Source: Bartonella machadoae (GTDB lineage: Bacteria > Pseudomonadota > Alphaproteobacteria > Rhizobiales > Rhizobiaceae). From it: DNA of 64,000 bases. The position numbers and the translations under genes are program-made. Below the pieces are notes generated by a model. That model was not told where the DNA came from and searched no databases. It saw only the letters and a list, made by a program, of their open reading frames with translations. Shown here piece after piece: positions 29,694-40,713 of the stretch; position 1 is the first letter of the stretch; the number at the start of each line of letters is the position of its first letter. The DNA is taken from NCBI RefSeq assembly GCF_022559585.1, contig NZ_CP087114.1:909095-973094 (forward strand). Reading direction: 5' to 3'.

Positions 29694-30705
29694 TTATTGC
29701 CTTGCATTCTCGTTTTTTACCAAAGGATGCCATTCATAATAGGTACTCGATTTACTTGTCTGATGGGTTATGAACTTTTTGCGAATGTGGTTTGTATGGC
29801 ATAAAAGCTCTAAAGCTTGTTTGACCGCTTCCTTGTCCTTTAAATGCGTCCAGCAGCGTCTGTAGATATCACGAGCAGTAAAAACCTCAGGTAAGCATTC
29901 ACAGCGCTCTATAATCAAATTTGCACGCTCTTTTATCAGTATATCCGCAGCAGCATAAAGCCTTTTTACATGACTTAACAGATAGTTTTCCCAACGCAAA
30001 GCCATGGAAAGAGAAGGGAGAGTGATTTCAAAACGACCCCCTTCAACAAGTTCAAAAATCAGGGCAAGGCTTGGTATGGTTTTGTCCATTTTTGCTAAAT
30101 GCGCTTGTAAGGGTTCAGAGAGATCATCTCTTCTGATCTCTTTCTGATGATTTTCCCACCATTCACTAAACATCTCTTGTGCATCGGGAGAAAAACGCAT
30201 CACAATCGGGTGTTCAGGTGATCCCAAGGGTTTATCGCGAAAAGAACGAAACACCTCTTCATAGTCTTTATAGGCATCTTTTAAGGGGTCTCTATCAATC
30301 CATGTACATTTTTTTATCTTATCGGGCCATACCATCATTTGAAACCGTTGCAATAAACCATCATCTGCTTTTCCAGAAAGCATTGCCTGAATGATAGGAA
30401 TAATCCGAGAAGGTTGTATTCCCCCAATAATGGAAAGGGTTGCATTGGGAATATGAATCGTTCCACGCCCAATACGGTCATAGGTATAGAGTTGATCCCC
30501 ATTAAAAGTTTGTAAATAAAACCCACGGTCTGTTTGATATTCCTTAAGTTCCAAGTTTGCTAAAAAACCAGAAAGTTCATCACGAACCATCAATAATCCC
30601 CGCGGGTTTTCATTGAGTAATTCCCCAAGCTTTTCAACCGTTACATCATTGACCAGAAGACGTCGTTTAACAAGAGTTTCATCCTCACTTTTACGAGTAA
30701 GGAAC
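29694..30705 (-). pseudogene. DUF3987 protein, N-terminal half missing (copy B)
   Basis: From LLVNDVTVEKL onwards the product follows the copy A protein closely (MVRDELSGFLANLELKEYQTDRGFYLQ..., written here in part) to the identical C terminus HPLVKNENARQ. Homology begins near 30700 and nothing corresponding to the first ~210 residues is present. The open frame can start at an internal ATG (30593), but this would lack the putative ATP-binding site. The lost part was replaced by the toxin-antitoxin segment next to it. Confidence 0.85.
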
Positions 30706-30791
30706 TAAGCAGTGCGCGAAGTGATTTGTGCAATCATATTAGCAGTATTAAAGAAAATAGTGATTTATCATTACTTATTGAAGAGAATTGG

Positions 30792-31064
30792 TTAAGGAAA
30801 TTTTTTCCTTGTATGAAGCACACGCAAAATACGTACAACACCATTTGAAATATCATAAATCATAATATAATTTGGATGTACAACAAGTTCACGTGTATTT
30901 ATAATTCGCCCTAAACGTCCAAGAGTAGGAAATTTAACAAGTTTTTCTACTTTTTCAGATAAAAGTTTATCAAATTTTAAGGCAGCAGAAGGATTATCTT
31001 GTGCTATATACTCACGTATTTTTTTACGATCAACGTGTGCTACTCGTGTTCAAATTATCTTCAT
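30792..31064 (-). pseudogene. ParE/RelE-family toxin with early stop codon
   Basis: Read through one stop, the 90-codon frame gives a typical ParE: MKII*TRVAHVDRKKI, YIAQDNPSAALKFDKLL, FPTLGRLGRI, TRELVVHPNYIMIYDI and VRILRVLHTRKKFP. Codon 5 is TGA where the family nearly always has Trp (IW), consistent with a single TGG-to-TGA change. The ATG overlaps the antitoxin stop codon, as in active pairs. Unless translation restarts internally the toxin is dead. Confidence 0.85.
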
Positions 31065-31351
31065 ACAATTGGTTTATTTAGCTTACGTTTTGTTTCAAAG
31101 CGCCATTCCTCTGCTTCTGCTTCAATTACTTCAGAAGATATTACATCACCTGTATTAGCAGAATTTATCCCAAGTTGAACTTGTTCTCTAAACCATAAAT
31201 CGTGTGCACTCTTTTCTTTTTGTTCTTGTACGATATGACGCATATAATCTCGCAAAAGTTGTGCACCCGACCTATCACATGCTTTTGCTGCTTTAGAAAA
31301 TTCATTTTTTAATACATCATCAACGCGAAAGGTAAATGTTGTGTCAACCAT
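31061..31351 (-). CDS. RelB/ParD-like antitoxin (intact)
   Basis: 96 residues. The N-terminal VDTTFTFRVDDVLKNEFSKAAKA fits a ribbon-helix-helix DNA-binding fold, and the C terminus (EAEAEEWRFETKRKL) would bind the toxin. A leader rich in TGTGTTAT/ATAACACA inverted motifs upstream may be its operator. The gene is intact although its toxin partner carries an early stop. The pair replaces part of element B. Confidence 0.75.
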   Translation of the reverse strand: MVDTTFTFRVDDVLKNEFSKAAKACDRSGAQLLRDYMRHIVQEQKEKSAHDLWFREQVQLGINSANTGDVISSEVIEAEAEEWRFETKRKLNKPIV

Positions 31352-31435
31352 TTTACGACCACTTAATGTGTTACAAAGTAATTTTAATATAACACATCTT
31401 TGTTATTTCTTCAAGATGTGCTATGAAAGCGTAAC

Positions 31436-31840
31436 TTAGGGGGGCAAGTTACAAGTGATCCCACGCTTGCGTAAATAAAGCTCTGCTAAAGTGTCTTTAA
31501 TTGGTTGACTTTGCTTCCAAATCTTTTGTGCTCTCTCTGCTTTCTGTTTTGCCTTGTTATCTTCACAACAAAACTGTTTTGAGAGAGACAACCTATAATC
31601 ATAAGTTTTATCAAAACATGTTTGTGTATTGATAAGACCAATGTTCTTAAGAGCTTGTAAGATCTCTTTAAAAGAGCAGCCGGCATAACAATAAAGCAAG
31701 AGACGCCCATCATTTCCATTAGCAAGAGCTAAACTAGGCACTTGATCATCATGGGCAGGGCAACGGGCTAGTCCATAAGCACCATGCCAGACACCCCGCA
31801 AGGCATTTGTAATGCCCCGAGCATTTATAAAATCATACAT
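31436..31840 (-). pseudogene. Zinc-finger primase-like fragment (copy B)
   Basis: 134 residues, nearly identical to the copy A open part: CPAHDDQVPSLALANG and CYAGCSFKEIL form the CHC2-like zinc site. It ends at a stop right after a run of six C (complement of 31439-31444), as in copy A. The reading in the next frame (PPKLRFHS) breaks off after about 25 bases where the toxin-antitoxin DNA begins. The start is MYDFINARG by alignment with copy A. Confidence 0.75.
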
Positions 31841-31940
31841 TTTTCTTGTCCTTAGACGTTGCGTCACAGGACGGTTTTTGCTATTTTCAATTTACGATAA
31901 TTTGAGAAAGCCTTGTCCGTCCTTACGTGACAAGGTTTTT

Positions 31941-32147
31941 TTATGCCACATCACTGAGATGTTGACGTTGCGTTTTGGCTTTTTCAATCACATTCAACAG
32001 ATCCGATTTTAACCAACGCGATAAAGAACCAAATTTTAAGGGCTTTGGTAAAGATCCATTGGTGACATGGCGACGGAATGTTGAAACGCTTATATGCAAT
32101 AATTTTGCACTTTCGCGGTCTGTAAGAAGAACATCATTTTCAGTCAT
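31941..32147 (-). CDS. AlpA-like HTH regulator/excisionase (copy B)
   Basis: 68 residues, almost the same as at 23565 (MTENDVLL... and NGSLPKPLKF versus NGALPKPLKF). The helix-turn-helix LLTDRESAKLLHISVSTFRRHV is intact. It could act on both element copies, since the sites around each integrase are conserved. Confidence 0.8.
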   Translation of the reverse strand: MTENDVLLTDRESAKLLHISVSTFRRHVTNGSLPKPLKFGSLSRWLKSDLLNVIEKAKTQRQHLSDVA

Positions 32148-32343
32148 AACTAAATCCTTTCAATCTAAAAATAGTAACAAATCATAAGTATTTATTAACC
32201 ATATTTTATTGAGATTTGAAAGTAAGTTTAATCATAAAAAACAGTACTTTATGATGTATTTTCTCATTTGATAATTTATGAGTCTTATTGAGCAAAAATG
32301 AGCAAACGAAGAGAGAAAGTTATCCACAGATAATGGAATAAAA

Positions 32344-32362
32344 ATGGGGTACAAGACCCCAT
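32344..32362 (-). terminator. Intrinsic terminator after integrase B
   Basis: On the minus strand ATGGGGT-CTTGT-ACCCCAT followed by TTTTT, identical to the terminator behind integrase A. Confidence 0.85.
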
Positions 32363-32365
32363 CTT

Positions 32366-33532
32366 TTAAGATTGCCCCGTGACATAAGCCGCCCATTTAT
32401 CCATATAAACACGGCGTTGTTCTAAATAATCAGTACGACGGTAAGCACGCTCTACTTGTCCACCGACCACATGACCTAGAATGGTTTCTGCTACCTCAAA
32501 AGGGGCATCGGTTGTTTCTGCTAACCAATCGCGTAAACTAGACCGAAAACCATGCGGGCAGGCTTCAAGTCCAATTTTTTTCATATATTGTGACATACAA
32601 GTATCAGCAAGAGGACCACGACCAGTTGCAGAAAAAAAGAAATCATTACGAGAGAGAGGACGCGCTTGTTTCAAAATTTCTAATGCTTCATTTGATAAAG
32701 GCACACGAAACTCTGTTGTAGCATCACGTTTTCCTTTCATATTTTCAGCAGGGATGGTCCATATATCATCTTCAACTTGATCTTTATGGATATGACACAA
32801 GGGATTTGTACGAACACCTGTAAGGATAAGCAGACGCAAAGCCAATTGTGTTAGGGTTGTTTTTTGACAAAGTATTTTATAAAAAGCCGGTATCTCTTTC
32901 CAATTCATTGCAGGCATATTTTTAACTTTATGGCGTTGCTTCCCTAAGAGAGCCTTTGCTTTTTCTGTAGCTTGTAAATCAACATCCAAACCCAAGGCAG
33001 CAGCATGTTTGAAACAAATACCAAGTCGATTTAGTGCTTTCTCTGCTGTTATAGCTTTTGTATGCCAGATGGGAGCAAGTGTATTGCGTATATCATTTTG
33101 GGTAATCTCTGAATCGGGGAGACAGCCTAATTTAGGGAGAATATGAAGTTTTAAAGGTGAAAACCACTCACCATTTTTACCATCTCTTTTTAGTTCAGCT
33201 TTACGGCTTTCAAAAGCATCCAAAGCAATATCTTTGAGATAATGGAGATTACGCATTGCTTCACGCTTTTGTTTTTCACGTTCTTTAATGGGGGCAGGAT
33301 CCTCACGTAAAACAGATCGCCACCCAGTTGCCAATTCACGGGCTTGTTTTAAAGAAACATCTCTTAAGGCACCCAAGCCCATTTCGCGACGCCGCCCGTG
33401 GATGGTATAGCGTAAAAGCCATTGAGCGCCACCATCTTTACGCTTATGAAGTAACAAGCCAGCACCATCATTATATTTGCCAGTCCCCAATGTTGCGACA
33501 GCCCTTGCATTTAGACGATTCATTAAAGGCAT
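32366..33532 (-). CDS. Tyrosine integrase of element copy B
   Basis: 388 residues, a close homologue of integrase A with all catalytic blocks intact (TGVRTNPLCHIH, HGFRSSLRDW, ILGHVVGG, RAYRRTDYLEQRR). One point differs within the first catalytic block: R-x-x-P-L-C here versus P-L-R in copy A. Differences are scattered, so the two copies diverged for some time rather than arising by a very recent duplication. The left-end segment with the ribosome-binding site precedes it. Confidence 0.92.
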   Translation of the reverse strand: MPLMNRLNARAVATLGTGKYNDGAGLLLHKRKDGGAQWLLRYTIHGRRREMGLGALRDVSLKQARELATGWRSVLREDPAPIKEREKQKREAMRNLHYLKDIALDAFESRKAELKRDGKNGEWFSPLKLHILPKLGCLPDSEITQNDIRNTLAPIWHTKAITAEKALNRLGICFKHAAALGLDVDLQATEKAKALLGKQRHKVKNMPAMNWKEIPAFYKILCQKTTLTQLALRLLILTGVRTNPLCHIHKDQVEDDIWTIPAENMKGKRDATTEFRVPLSNEALEILKQARPLSRNDFFFSATGRGPLADTCMSQYMKKIGLEACPHGFRSSLRDWLAETTDAPFEVAETILGHVVGGQVERAYRRTDYLEQRRVYMDKWAAYVTGQS

Positions 33533-33708
33533 TTTTCTTCCTTTCTAAACTGTTTTCTACCCACACATCAGCCCCGCTTGTGATGTGCAAGGGGATGATT
33601 TTGATTGATTCAGCATAAGCAGGTTTGAGATGAGAGAATCTTAGAATATTCGGGAGTCTAATTCAACATGCAAAACAGTGAATTATTATTATAAATCAAT
33701 GTCTTATT
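33533..33708 (-). repeat. Left-end segment of integrative element (copy B)
   Basis: Inverted copy of 22005-22179: shared blocks include CTTGTGATGTGCAAGGGGAT, TTTGAGATGAGAGAATCTTA and the outer end GATTTATAAT/AATAAGAC. It abuts an Rz gene that is cut at this point. Confidence 0.7.
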
Positions 33709-33814
33709 AAAGCAAGTAAAAACACGTCTTGAGGTTGAAAATGAAGTTAATCAGAAGAGTGATGGTGATGTGCGCCGTGATCTTTCTCGTTGGGTGCGCA
33801 GCAAAGAGGATTGA
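33709..33814 (+). pseudogene. Rz-like gene, 5'-truncated (module copy 3)
   Basis: Identical to the last 34 codons of the Rz-like genes at 13499 and 46861 (KQVKTRLEVENEVNQK...). The membrane segment and start are missing because element B ends here. The downstream Rz1-like gene begins inside this fragment and is complete. No lysozyme belongs to this copy. Confidence 0.85.
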
Positions 33815-34001
33815 GAGTTGTGGTGGTTGGTTGCCGATTTATTTGGACCAGCAGGATGTTGGTGTGATCAGTGCCAATTTAGCAAGAGATATTTTAAAGC
33901 ATAACAAGCATGGGGCGCATTTATGTGGTTGGAAAGATGAACAGAAATCCCAAGAGCGACGAGCAAGAGCTTACAGAGAGAGAACGAGAGCTCCTTCATG
34001 A
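33741..34001 (+). CDS. Rz1-like outer-membrane lipoprotein (module copy 3)
   Basis: 86 residues, same as at 13659 except near the C terminus (ARAYRERTRAPS). The lipobox LVGC is intact. With its Rz partner cut away it probably has no function here unless it pairs with another copy. Confidence 0.62.
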   Translation: MKLIRRVMVMCAVIFLVGCAAKRIESCGGWLPIYLDQQDVGVISANLARDILKHNKHGAHLCGWKDEQKSQERRARAYRERTRAPS

Positions 34002-34155
34002 GATGATCAATGCTTATCAGGGTGTGAAGATGATGTCTCGTTTTATGAAGTGGATTATGTTTTTTGTCTTTATGTTTATTCTTGATTTTGCCCGCCTTAT
34101 GGATGCGCTCGATAATATCTTTACGCACCTCAAAAGATGGTTAACAAAGAGTTGA
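33937..34155 (+). CDS. Small single-span membrane protein, holin-like (module copy 3)
   Basis: 72 residues, close to copy 1 (MNRNPKSDEQELTERERELL, span WIMFFVFMFILDFARLM, end LKRWLTKS). The open frame is intact. An adenine methylase gene follows 24 bases later. Confidence 0.58.
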   Translation: MNRNPKSDEQELTERERELLHEMINAYQGVKMMSRFMKWIMFFVFMFILDFARLMDALDNIFTHLKRWLTKS

Positions 34156-34179
34156 ATATCAAATTTCTCCTTTAAAAAT

Positions 34180-34965
34180 ATGATGAAACAAGAATTTACA
34201 CAAACATTGTTTGCGTGGATGGGTGGTAAACATTATCTGCGTAAGAAAATTATACCGATTTTAAATAATATTGACCATGAAACCTATGTTGAACCATTTT
34301 TAGGTTCTGGTGTTATTTTCTTGAACAAACGACTAGCAAAATATTCTGTTATTAATGATCTCAACGGTGAGATTACCAACTTGTTTCAGTGTGTTCAAAA
34401 TCATTTTGACGAATTAGCCAAGCAATTAGAGTGGTTTATTTACTCCAGACAGTTGTTTTTTGAACTTGCGGCTATTGAACCAGAGAGTCTCTCCAAGGTT
34501 GAAAGAGCAGCAAGGTTTTTGTTTCTCCAGCGCTGCGTCATGTATGGTAAAAAAGATTATAGTACTTTTGGCTTTGGAAGAAAAAAGTCTACGGTATTTC
34601 ATCCCGATAAGCTTTTAGAACGGATGAGGCGTGTTAGGCGCAAGCTTGTTGATACAACGATATTAAACTTTTCGTGGGAGCGTGTTGTTCAACTTTTTGA
34701 TGCACCAGATAGTTTGTTTTATTTAGACCCTCCTTATTATCTGAAGGGTGATTATTATACCTCTGGTAATTTTAGAGAAGATGACTTTGTTGCAATGGCA
34801 GACATTCTCAAAACTATACAAGGCAAATTTGTCTTAAGTCTCAATGATTGTCAGGAGGTACGTGAAATCTTCAAAGATTTTGATTTTTTAGAATTAGAAA
34901 CGTTATGGACAGCTGGTTTTTCTAAAAAGACACCTCGAAAAGAACTGTTGATTCGGAATAATTGA
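34180..34965 (+). CDS. DNA adenine methylase (D12 class)
   Basis: 261 residues. FAWMGGKHYLRKKIIPIL is the N-terminal GGK motif, YVEPFLGSGVIFLNK the SAM-binding motif and LDPPYYLKG the catalytic DPPY. VINDLNGEITNLF fits the same family as Dam and phage T4-type methylases. A phage-borne adenine methylase could protect the genome from host restriction or alter gene control. It fills the cargo slot between the holin-like gene and the XRE gene. A scar of its last 25 codons remains at 48039, showing that module copy 4 once carried the same gene. Confidence 0.9.
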   Translation: MMKQEFTQTLFAWMGGKHYLRKKIIPILNNIDHETYVEPFLGSGVIFLNKRLAKYSVINDLNGEITNLFQCVQNHFDELAKQLEWFIYSRQLFFELAAIEPESLSKVERAARFLFLQRCVMYGKKDYSTFGFGRKKSTVFHPDKLLERMRRVRRKLVDTTILNFSWERVVQLFDAPDSLFYLDPPYYLKGDYYTSGNFREDDFVAMADILKTIQGKFVLSLNDCQEVREIFKDFDFLELETLWTAGFSKKTPRKELLIRNN

Positions 34966-34994
34966 GAGAAAAATCTGAATTTTTTTGCTAGAAT
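34962..34994 (+). promoter_or_regulatory. Extended -10 promoter before the XRE gene (copy 3)
   Basis: TTGAGAGAAA, then TTTTTTTGCTAGAATC with an extended -10 (TGCTAGAAT), the same leader as at 14738. It starts inside the last codons of the methylase gene. Confidence 0.5.
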
Positions 34995-35029
34995 CAGAGC
35001 GAATATTCGTTTGTTTCATAGGATTTTAG

Positions 35030-35464
35030 ATGCTTACACCTTTTGGAAAAAGCTTACGGAAACTTCGCATTGATTATTCTGAACGTCTTTTAGATATGTC
35101 TGAGAAATTAAACATATCCGTACCATTTTTATCATCAGTAGAAATTGGCAAAAAATCAGTACCGGTTGGCATAGAAGAAAAGATCATAGAGCTTTATGCT
35201 TTAGATCAAGAAGCGGCAGAACGTTTAAGGCGAGAATCTGATGCTTGTCGTCATGTTTTTACGATCAGACCTTCTGATCAGTTGAGGTGTGAAATCACCG
35301 GCATGTTTGTGAGAATGTTGAATAGTTTTTCACAACAGGATTTAGAATCCTTCAGAGAATTTTTAGCAGCAATTAGAGAAAGGGAAAGCAAAAAAATGTC
35401 ACGTTTTAGAGGCATGATTCAAAATCCTATTCCCATACATTTATTCATTCATCCCAAACCTTAA
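35030..35464 (+). CDS. XRE-family HTH regulator (module copy 3)
   Basis: 144 residues. The HTH (FGKSLRKLRIDYSERLLDMSEKLNISVPFLSSVEIGKK, shown in part) is intact and the C-terminal part (LNSFSQQDLESFREFLAAI) matches the other copies. It probably regulates phage or lysis-module genes; the target is unknown. It is preceded by the conserved extended -10 leader and is the last gene of the mosaic before the helicase block. Confidence 0.82.
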   Translation: MLTPFGKSLRKLRIDYSERLLDMSEKLNISVPFLSSVEIGKKSVPVGIEEKIIELYALDQEAAERLRRESDACRHVFTIRPSDQLRCEITGMFVRMLNSFSQQDLESFREFLAAIRERESKKMSRFRGMIQNPIPIHLFIHPKP

Positions 35465-36772
35465 AAAAGAACATATAAATCAATTGATTATATAGATAAA
35501 AAGAAAGTTTGTTATTTCTGTTTGGCAGATTAATTTTAAATTTGGCAGTTTCAGGAGAAGATTTCTATCAACTATAGTCACGCTCTCTGATTAAGATAAG
35601 AATATCTATCTGTTTGAGCTTATCTTCTAAATCACATTCTTTCGCTTAATTATTGATAACCAACACTTCATGCCATTTCATTAATTTTGTAAGAGATTGT
35701 AATGTTAAGATGGCTTTTTGATAGCCATCTGGAATGAATATTTTTAATTTAAAGTTTCCGTTTCATTCATCAATATTTGAGCGCGTTATTTCATTGCTAA
35801 AACAACTAAAAAGCAATTTCACCACTGATATTTTGACGTAAGGTCAAGGCTAGTAACAAATTATCCTCCCCCTTGATTTCATTGTTATTTCTAGCAATAA
35901 AAATAGTATTAATCAGTTTATTTTTATAAACTTTAAAACATTGCGACAAAAAGAAAAAGTTTGACTCAGGAGATAGAGACTTGCGCTTTTCTGATATTCT
36001 AGAGGATGAACCTGAAGTGCACCGCTGGACTGAAACCATGTTCTAGTTTTCTTATAATAGACTATTAAGAAAGCCATATTTGCGAAGTAGATTTTATTGT
36101 CGAAACAGAAAAAGCTACATATTTGTGCGAGACAAAGCGTGCTTCATAGAAGCCTGATGTTTCTCTTTATTCGTTGAGATGTAATTTGTTTGTAGCATGA
36201 AGAGTAAATTTATTAAAATCATGATAAGAGGGAGAGAGGAACTTTATAGGTTTAGCATCATGGGATTAAGTTGTTTTGTTGAGAGTTATTTTTATTTCTG
36301 CCAAAAGGTTATTTCGTATTAGGGGATGTACTTTATTTTTATGTGCAAGAAAGCTGATTGATTGTGTAAAATAGTCTTCATAAAATTACATTCATCTTAT
36401 CCTGTTAAGGACATTTTTTCTAGTGAGGGCTTTGCAATTATAATGCTCTTTTTCTCATTCTCAATTTTGGCTCAAAAAAGCGTATAGAGATGTTATTTTA
36501 AATTTAAGATATGCATATATTCCCTTGTTGGTGTTACTGTTGTAAAAAATGATATTTTCTTTATAAGATAAGGTGTTATCAAGAAGAGCGATGGAGAGAT
36601 AAAATTTAGAGTGTTACAATATCTTGAAAAGCATATGGGTAAATAATGGGTCATTGTGCTACGAAAGTTGTGAGATGGGTGTGTGTCAGCAATTCTTAAT
36701 AAAGTTTTTTTCTTGATAGGAATTTTTTTCAAAATTCTTGCTCTTTTTACGCGAATCTTATGTTGGTAAGTT
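35465..36772. other. Long gene-free region
   Basis: 1.3 kb without a convincing gene. A 77-codon open frame on the minus strand (35806-36039) has no recognisable family, no good ribosome-binding site and low coding character. The rest is AT-rich and may be decayed sequence. The promoter of the helicase gene must be near the end. Confidence 0.4.
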
Positions 36773-37894
36773 ATGCAGTTTTCACCGGAACAAGATAAAG
36801 CATTGAAGGCTGTTGCCGCATGGTTAAGGGAAGGGCGTTCACCACTTTTTCGCCTTTTTGGTTATGCAGGAACAGGGAAAACAACGCTTGCGCGCTATTT
36901 TGCTGAGACCGTTGATGGATCTGTTCAATTTGCTGCGTTTACAGGAAAGGCAGCACAAGTTTTGCGGTCTAAAGGTGCAAGCAATGCTTGTACGATTCAT
37001 TCATTAATTTATTGTCCGCGTGGAGAAGAAGAAGTTTCCGATGAAGTCACAGGAAAAAAATCTCTTGCACCGACATTTGTATTAAATCGGAGAAGTACTG
37101 CTGCACATGCTAAACTTATCATTATTGATGAGTGTTCAATGGTCGATGAACAATTAGCGCGTGATTTAATGAGTTTTCAAACGCCAATTCTTGTTCTTGG
37201 TGATCCAGGTCAATTGCCTCCTGTATCAGGAGGTGGTTTTTTTTCCAACAGTACACCAGATTTTCTCCTCTCTGAAATTCATCGACAAGCGCGTGATAAT
37301 CCGATTGTTCGTTTGGCTATGGATGTACGTGAAGGGCGCGATATTGTTTATGGTGATTATGGGGCGGCTCGTGTTATTACACGCAAAGAGGTGGATCAGA
37401 AATTGGTTTTAGATGCTGACCAGGTGTTGGTAGGAGTGAATCGGACACGTCACCTTTATAATAGACGTTTGCGTGCGTTGAAGGGATTTACAGCAGACTA
37501 TCCACAAGCGGGAGATAAGCTGGTGTGTTTGCGTAATGATCCCGCTAAAGGTTTGTTAAATGGATCTTTATGGAAAGTCATGACTTCACAGAAGGAAACT
37601 GTTAAACCAAGTATTAACCTTCTTGTTAAACCAGAAGAAAGTGAGCGTGGGGTAGCGAAGATTAAGCTTTTAAAAGCAGCATTTGAAGATCCTGATAGTG
37701 AGATTTCATGGGCGTTAAAAAAAAGACACGATGATTTTGATTACGGGTATGCATTAACTGTTCATAAAGCACAAGGATCACAATGGGATAATGTTGTTTT
37801 ATTTGATGAAAGTTTTGCCTTTCGTGACATGTATGCTCGCTGGCTGTATACGGGAATTACACGTGCAGCAGAGCGTTTAATAATTGTTCGATAG
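36773..37894 (+). CDS. RecD-like superfamily 1B DNA helicase
   Basis: 373 residues. Walker A FGYAGTGKTTLARYFAE lies near residues 30-45, Walker B LIIIDECSMV near 120, LGDPGQLPPV (motif III) near 143, and the C-terminal UvrD_C_2 block YGYALTVHKAQGSQWDNVV, then YTGITRAAERL (motif VI). This is the short RecD2/TraA-like helicase common in alphaproteobacteria, probably active in DNA repair or recombination. It lacks the N-terminal domains of full RecD. Upstream is a long empty region; pdxJ follows 75 bases later. Confidence 0.9.
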   Translation: MQFSPEQDKALKAVAAWLREGRSPLFRLFGYAGTGKTTLARYFAETVDGSVQFAAFTGKAAQVLRSKGASNACTIHSLIYCPRGEEEVSDEVTGKKSLAPTFVLNRRSTAAHAKLIIIDECSMVDEQLARDLMSFQTPILVLGDPGQLPPVSGGGFFSNSTPDFLLSEIHRQARDNPIVRLAMDVREGRDIVYGDYGAARVITRKEVDQKLVLDADQVLVGVNRTRHLYNRRLRALKGFTADYPQAGDKLVCLRNDPAKGLLNGSLWKVMTSQKETVKPSINLLVKPEESERGVAKIKLLKAAFEDPDSEISWALKKRHDDFDYGYALTVHKAQGSQWDNVVLFDESFAFRDMYARWLYTGITRAAERLIIVR

Positions 37895-37969
37895 GGAATT
37901 TTATTCTTTAATATTGTATTGGCAAATATATTTTTGTCTTGAGAGCTGTGTCTGAAAATAGGAGTGAGC

Positions 37970-38704
37970 ATGGCCATAAAACTTTCGGTTAATCTGAATG
38001 CGATTGCTGTTTTGCGCAATCGGCGTAATCTTCCTTGGCCAAATATCAATCATATTGGGCATATCGCACTTACAGCAGGCGCTGCTGGTTTGACAGTCCA
38101 TCCGCGCCCCGATGAGCGACATATTCGTTTTGCTGATTTGCCGGATATACGCTGTTTAATGAACAGGACATTTCCTACTGCTGAATTTAATATTGAAGGT
38201 TATCCAAGCGATACATTTTTGAATATAGCAGAAAAATATGCCGATCAGATTACTCTTGTGCCGGATGACCCAGCTCAGTCAACTTCTGATCATGGGTGGG
38301 ATTTTGCTCATAATGCAGAATTTTTAGCACCTATTATTCAACGCCTGAAAGCAAAAAAAATTCGCGTGTCTCTGTTTGTTGACCCTATCGTGGATGGCCT
38401 TGATGTTGCTAAAGCAATCGGTGCCGATCGTGTGGAGTTTTATACTGGTCCTTATGGTGGTGCATTGCGGGATAAGACAAAACAAGATCAAGAACTCAGT
38501 AAACTTGTTTTCGCAGCAAGAAGAGCTCAAGAGTTGCAATTAGGTGTTAACGCAGGGCATGATCTGACAGTTACAAATCTTCCTGCTGTTGTCCATCATA
38601 TTCCTTGGCTTGATGAAGTTTCTATTGGTCATGGGTTGATTGCGGATGCGTTAGAATACGGAATGTATGAGACTGTTCAACGTTTTCTTCGGTTGTTGGT
38701 GTGA
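37970..38704 (+). CDS. pdxJ: Pyridoxine 5'-phosphate synthase
   Basis: Joins deoxyxylulose phosphate (made by Dxs, also in this window) with aminoacetone phosphate to form PNP, the substrate of PdxH. The 244 residues match the family: [16 protein letters not shown] at the start, [29 protein letters not shown]-like [16 protein letters not shown], and the C-terminal [15 protein letters not shown]. The ATG at 37970 is preferred over a GTG at 37964 because that GTG overlaps the GGAG ribosome-binding site. Confidence 0.95.
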   Translation: MAIKLSVNLNAIAVLRNRRNLPWPNINHIGHIALTAGAAGLTVHPRPDERHIRFADLPDIRCLMNRTFPTAEFNIEGYPSDTFLNIAEKYADQITLVPDDPAQSTSDHGWDFAHNAEFLAPIIQRLKAKKIRVSLFVDPIVDGLDVAKAIGADRVEFYTGPYGGALRDKTKQDQELSKLVFAARRAQELQLGVNAGHDLTVTNLPAVVHHIPWLDEVSIGHGLIADALEYGMYETVQRFLRLLV

Positions 38705-40609
<1,905 letters not shown>

Positions 40610-40652
40610 AATTTAATCTGTAAAGAGTTTTTAAACTTTATATAAAAATATC

Positions 40653-40684
40653 AAAAAAGGGTAACTTCAGTTACCCTTTTTTAT
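40653..40684. terminator. Bidirectional intrinsic terminator
   Basis: AAAAAAGGGTAAC-TTCA-GTTACCCTTTTTT: a perfect stem with A-run and T-run on either side, between the convergent ilvC and permease genes, so it can serve both. Confidence 0.9.
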
Positions 40685-40713
40685 ATGCTTTTTGCAACAT
40701 AAGCTTTATTTGT

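Larger units (their letters stand above)
29524..33708 (-). mobile_element. Integrative element, copy B (inverted)
   Basis: Inverted counterpart of 22005-26285. It runs from CATATTGAAAT at 29524 (right end, inside the restriction gene) to GTCTTATT near 33708 (left end, inside an Rz gene). Gene order on the minus strand is integrase, AlpA-like, primase fragment, then a toxin-antitoxin pair in place of the primase C terminus and the DUF3987 N terminus, then the DUF3987 C terminus. The interruption of a different gene at each end shows a second insertion rather than local duplication of flanking DNA, although later rearrangement is possible. Confidence 0.72.

Noticed and set aside
35806..36039. 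77-codon open frame on the minus strand in the empty region
   Set aside because: No family, no ribosome-binding site, AT-driven composition; not enough to call a gene.
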